DNA of 8,208 nucleotides, from NCBI GenBank assembly GCA_030619405.1, contig JAUXBK010000114.1:1-8208 (forward strand), read 5' to 3'. The first letter of the stretch is position 1, and every line of letters begins with the position of its first letter. Source of the stretch: Sedimenticola sp. (GTDB taxonomy: Bacteria > Pseudomonadota > Gammaproteobacteria > Chromatiales > Chromatiaceae). A program made the translations under genes and the position numbers. This document shows, in pieces, positions 5,885 through 8,208 of this stretch. The notes below the pieces were generated by a model, which saw only the letters and a program-made list of their open reading frames with translations, had not been told where the DNA came from and searched no databases.

Positions 5885-5902
5885 GTAACCGTTCACGGTT
5901 AC
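5885..5902. repeat. 18-bp palindrome between convergent genes
   Basis: GTAACCGTTCACGGTTAC has two perfect 8-bp arms (5885-5892, 5895-5902) around a 2-nt centre. It lies 6 nt after the sdhB stop and 22 nt from the stop of the opposing gene, a good place for a transcription stop acting on both strands. Neither side has a T-run, so it is not a canonical intrinsic terminator. Its GTAACCGTTCAC half is identical to the reverse complement of the right end of the 138-278 element (267-278), suggesting a common repeat family. Confidence 0.65.
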
Positions 5903-5924
5903 GGGTATGATTAGCCACCCCCCC

Positions 5925-8057
5925 TCACTCTCGCACCCGTTTGTAGGAACCACTGCCGCCTTCGAACGGGGGCGCCACTGCGGCAGCAGGTGGCACCTCG
6001 GTTTCGGCGAGGCGCTGGTCGAACAGCGTGAAGTCCTCTATCGGTGCCTCGCAACGGGTGCCACTGCAGATGTAGGCGCAGGTTTCGCCGCCCGGTTCCC
6101 GCGCCCCCAGCAGGCCGGGCAGCTGGGTTTCAGAGGATGGGATGGCCAGGGTGAATCGCCGTGGTGCATAGTGTTGCAGCGCCCGTCGGCGCCATTGTTC
6201 CAGCGCGGCCCCAGTGCCTCGGATGACAATGGTCTCGGTGGGCTGGATCTGCTCTTCCAGGGCCTCCAGCAGGGTGCAGTGAGCGTGAGGGATCTGGCGA
6301 ATATGCTCCCAGGCGGTACGGATGGCCCCCTCCGCCGCACCCAGGTAGCGCTGTTCCCCCAGCAGATGTCCCAGGCGCGCCAGAGCAAAAGCGGCGACCC
6401 CGTTACCGGCCGGGGTGGAATCATCCCCCAGTGGTTTGGGCCGCTGGATCAGCCGCTCATGGTCGTCGGCGGTGAAGAAGAAACCACCGGCCTCCGGGTC
6501 CTGGAAGTGGCCCAGCAGCACATCTGCCAGCTCCCGGGCAAACTCCAGATCAGGGCGCTGCCAGCGGGTCTGAAGCCGTTCCAGCAGGGCGTCGATCAGG
6601 TAGGCGTAGTCGTCCAGATAACCTGCCAGGTGGGAGTGACCATCCTTGTGGGTGGCCAGCAGCCGGCCGTCTCGCCACAACGCCTGCCGGATGAATTCCA
6701 GGGACCGTCCGGCCGAGTCGATGAAACGCTGATCCCCGAGCAGGCGCCCGGCCCGGGTCATACCCTTGATCATCAGGGCGTTCCAGGAGGTGAGGATCTT
6801 TTCGTCCCGCCCGGGACGGGGTCTGCACTCACGGGCCCGGAACAGCTTTCGACGGGCGCTGGACAGCAGCGCCCGGGCCTGTTCGGCGCTGCTGTCGAAC
6901 GCCTGGTTGAGCTCGGCGACAGAGGCGCGGTTGTGCAGGTGCCAGCGACCTTCGAAGTTGGGGCTGCGGTCAAGGCCATAGTAGCGGGCCAGGTGGCGGT
7001 ATTCCTCCTCCTCCAGCAGTGCCCGGATCTGCTCCCGGGTCCAGAGGTAGAAGCTCCCCTCCGCCCCCTCGCTGTCCGCATCCAGGCTGGAGTAGTAGCC
7101 CCCGGTTGGCGCCTGCATCTCCCGCATCACCCAGCCGGCAGTCGCTGCGAGCGTCTCCCGGAACAGGGTTTTCCCGGTGATCTGCCAGAGGTCGCTGTAG
7201 AGCACCAGCAGCGGCCCGTTATCATAGAGCATCTTTTCGAAGTGGGGGATCATCCACTGGTCGTCCACCGAATAACGGCAGAAGCCGCCACCCAGCTGGT
7301 CGTTGATCCCGCCCAGGGCCATGCGCCTGAGAGTGAACTCCACCAGGTGCAGGGCACGGGGGTCCGGCTGCCCGCCAATGGCCGTGGCGGCCCAGTGTCG
7401 CAGCAGCCGGTTCAGGCTGGCCGGGTGGGGGAACCTGGGGGCCGGACCAAAGCCGCCATGGGTCTCGTCGAAGCTGCGGGCCAGTTGTTGCCGTGCCGTC
7501 TCCAGGGGGGCGCTGTCCAGCATCCGGTCGTCGTCGAGCGGGGTGGGGTTGAGCCGGGAGAGGGTTGTCAGCAAGGAACGGTTCTGATCCCGGATCTCCT
7601 GCTGCTGCCCCTGCCAGGCATTGGTGACCTGCTGCAGCAGGTCACGGAAGGCGGGCAGGCCGTGGCGTGGTTCCGGTGGGAAATAGGTGCCGGCGAAGAA
7701 CGGGGTCTGATCGTCCGGGGTGAGAAACAAGGTCAGTGGCCAGCCTCCCGGGCGCTGTGCCAGCAGCTGGTGGGCCGACTGGTAGATCCGGTCCAGGTCG
7801 GGTCGTTCCTCCCGGTCGACCTTGATATTGATGAACAGATCGTTCATCAGCGCGGCGGTCTCCGGTTCCTCGAAGGATTCGTGCGCCATGACGTGACACC
7901 AGTGACAGGCGGAGTAACCGATGGAGAGCAGGATTGGCTTGCCGCTCTCCCGGGCCAGGTTCAGCGCTTCCCTGCCCCACGGGTACCAGTCGACCGGGTT
8001 GTCTGCATGCTGAAGCAGGTAGGGGCTGGTAGCATTGGCAAGGTGATTTCTGGGCAT
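5925..8057 (-). CDS. YyaL/SSP411-family thioredoxin-domain protein (DUF255)
   Basis: The 710-residue protein belongs to the conserved bacterial-to-human YyaL/SSP411 (SPATA20) family, whose function is not firmly established. The N-terminal thioredoxin-like domain (about 1-165) begins with the family signature SPYLLQHADNPVDWYPWG and has a CHWC redox motif at C51 and C54. DREERPDLDRIY (81-92) and GGWPLTLFLTPD (104-115) follow. The rest resembles an (alpha/alpha)6 barrel of the N-acylglucosamine epimerase/glycosidase type, with HGGFGPAPRFPHP (200-212), GGGFCRYSVDDQW (256-268) and HFEKMLYDN (272-280). The last 30 or so residues are a Pro/Ala/Gly-rich tail. Length is slightly above the usual 680-690. 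The ATG at 8057 fits the family N-terminus; a GGAG lies 13 nt upstream, longer than ideal. No signal peptide is seen, so it is probably cytoplasmic. It is transcribed alone, towards sdhB. Confidence 0.93.
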   Translation of the reverse strand: MPRNHLANATSPYLLQHADNPVDWYPWGREALNLARESGKPILLSIGYSACHWCHVMAHESFEEPETAALMNDLFINIKVDREERPDLDRIYQSAHQLLAQRPGGWPLTLFLTPDDQTPFFAGTYFPPEPRHGLPAFRDLLQQVTNAWQGQQQEIRDQNRSLLTTLSRLNPTPLDDDRMLDSAPLETARQQLARSFDETHGGFGPAPRFPHPASLNRLLRHWAATAIGGQPDPRALHLVEFTLRRMALGGINDQLGGGFCRYSVDDQWMIPHFEKMLYDNGPLLVLYSDLWQITGKTLFRETLAATAGWVMREMQAPTGGYYSSLDADSEGAEGSFYLWTREQIRALLEEEEYRHLARYYGLDRSPNFEGRWHLHNRASVAELNQAFDSSAEQARALLSSARRKLFRARECRPRPGRDEKILTSWNALMIKGMTRAGRLLGDQRFIDSAGRSLEFIRQALWRDGRLLATHKDGHSHLAGYLDDYAYLIDALLERLQTRWQRPDLEFARELADVLLGHFQDPEAGGFFFTADDHERLIQRPKPLGDDSTPAGNGVAAFALARLGHLLGEQRYLGAAEGAIRTAWEHIRQIPHAHCTLLEALEEQIQPTETIVIRGTGAALEQWRRRALQHYAPRRFTLAIPSSETQLPGLLGAREPGGETCAYICSGTRCEAPIEDFTLFDQRLAETEVPPAAAVAPPFEGGSGSYKRVRE

Positions 8058-8154
8058 TGGGTTAAGATGGCTCCGGTAAGGGGGGTCTTGGGTTAGGCAA
8101 CCTCCAAAAATTAAGATACCAGCCTTGCTTGTCTATGCCTCCGTCTTCTGCGTT

Positions 8155-8195
8155 GTGCCAAGGGTTACATACAACGAGTATGCGCCCCTTGGCAC
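8155..8195. repeat. Two-tier hairpin upstream of the YyaL-family gene
   Basis: GTGCCAAGGG (8155-8164) pairs perfectly with CCCTTGGCAC (8186-8195). Inside it, CATAC (8168-8172) pairs with GTATG (8178-8182) around a 5-nt AACGA loop, with a symmetrical 3/3 internal loop between the two stems. There is no T-run on either side. It could be a REP-like palindrome, a structured leader of the - strand gene about 100 nt away, or the end of a transcript entering from beyond the window. The rest of 8058-8154 shows no gene; a GGAGG on the - strand (8105-8101) leads only to a very short frame. Confidence 0.7.
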
Positions 8196-8208
8196 GCCTT
8201 GAATACGA

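Noticed and set aside
5907..8096. 729-residue open frame on the + strand opposite the YyaL-family gene
   Set aside because: The - strand protein has clear family motifs throughout; the + frame has none and is explained by codon bias in GC-rich DNA.

Overview
The window carries seven protein-coding genes with no RNA gene, transposase or CRISPR array. Six lie on the + strand (moeA, moaD, moaE, sdhC, sdhA, sdhB). One long gene on the - strand faces them convergently and encodes a YyaL/SSP411-family thioredoxin-domain protein. The GC-rich coding sequence, the E. coli-like MoaE and the styles of dispersed non-coding repeats suggest a proteobacterium, most likely a gammaproteobacterium. A sulfur-oxidising Chromatiales-like lineage would fit, but that is inference and was not tested by any search.

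Positions 1-486 are non-coding and look like a patchwork of dispersed repeats. They hold an imperfect inverted repeat of AGGATTAACAG type, and a roughly 141-bp element with terminal inverted repeats flanked by an 8-bp direct repeat (MITE-like). They also hold a CACGAAGAA hairpin and an ATCCGTGTTA-type direct repeat. Positions 487-2562 hold moeA-moaD-moaE, for molybdenum cofactor synthesis. MoaD and MoaE together make molybdopterin synthase, and MoeA inserts molybdate. moeA and moaD overlap by 4 nt. moaD and moaE are separated by 112 nt consisting mostly of two different 7-nt tandem repeats.

Positions 2607-5878 hold sdhC-sdhA-sdhB, a succinate:quinone oxidoreductase with one five-helix cytochrome b subunit carrying four haem-ligand histidines. 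This is the Bacillus/Wolinella (type B) architecture rather than the SdhC+SdhD form typical of E. coli-like proteobacteria. The three genes are tightly coupled (4-nt overlap, then a 3-nt gap) and may be co-transcribed with the moa genes, since only 44 nt separate moaE and sdhC.

An 18-bp palindrome sits between the convergent sdhB and YyaL-family genes. It shares a 12-nt word with the end of the MITE-like element. The last 150 nt, upstream of the YyaL-family gene, contain a strong two-tier hairpin of unknown function. The genes themselves are recognisable families. The less ordinary content is the repeat-derived DNA and the type B Sdh complex. I did not find a convincing new multi-gene system.
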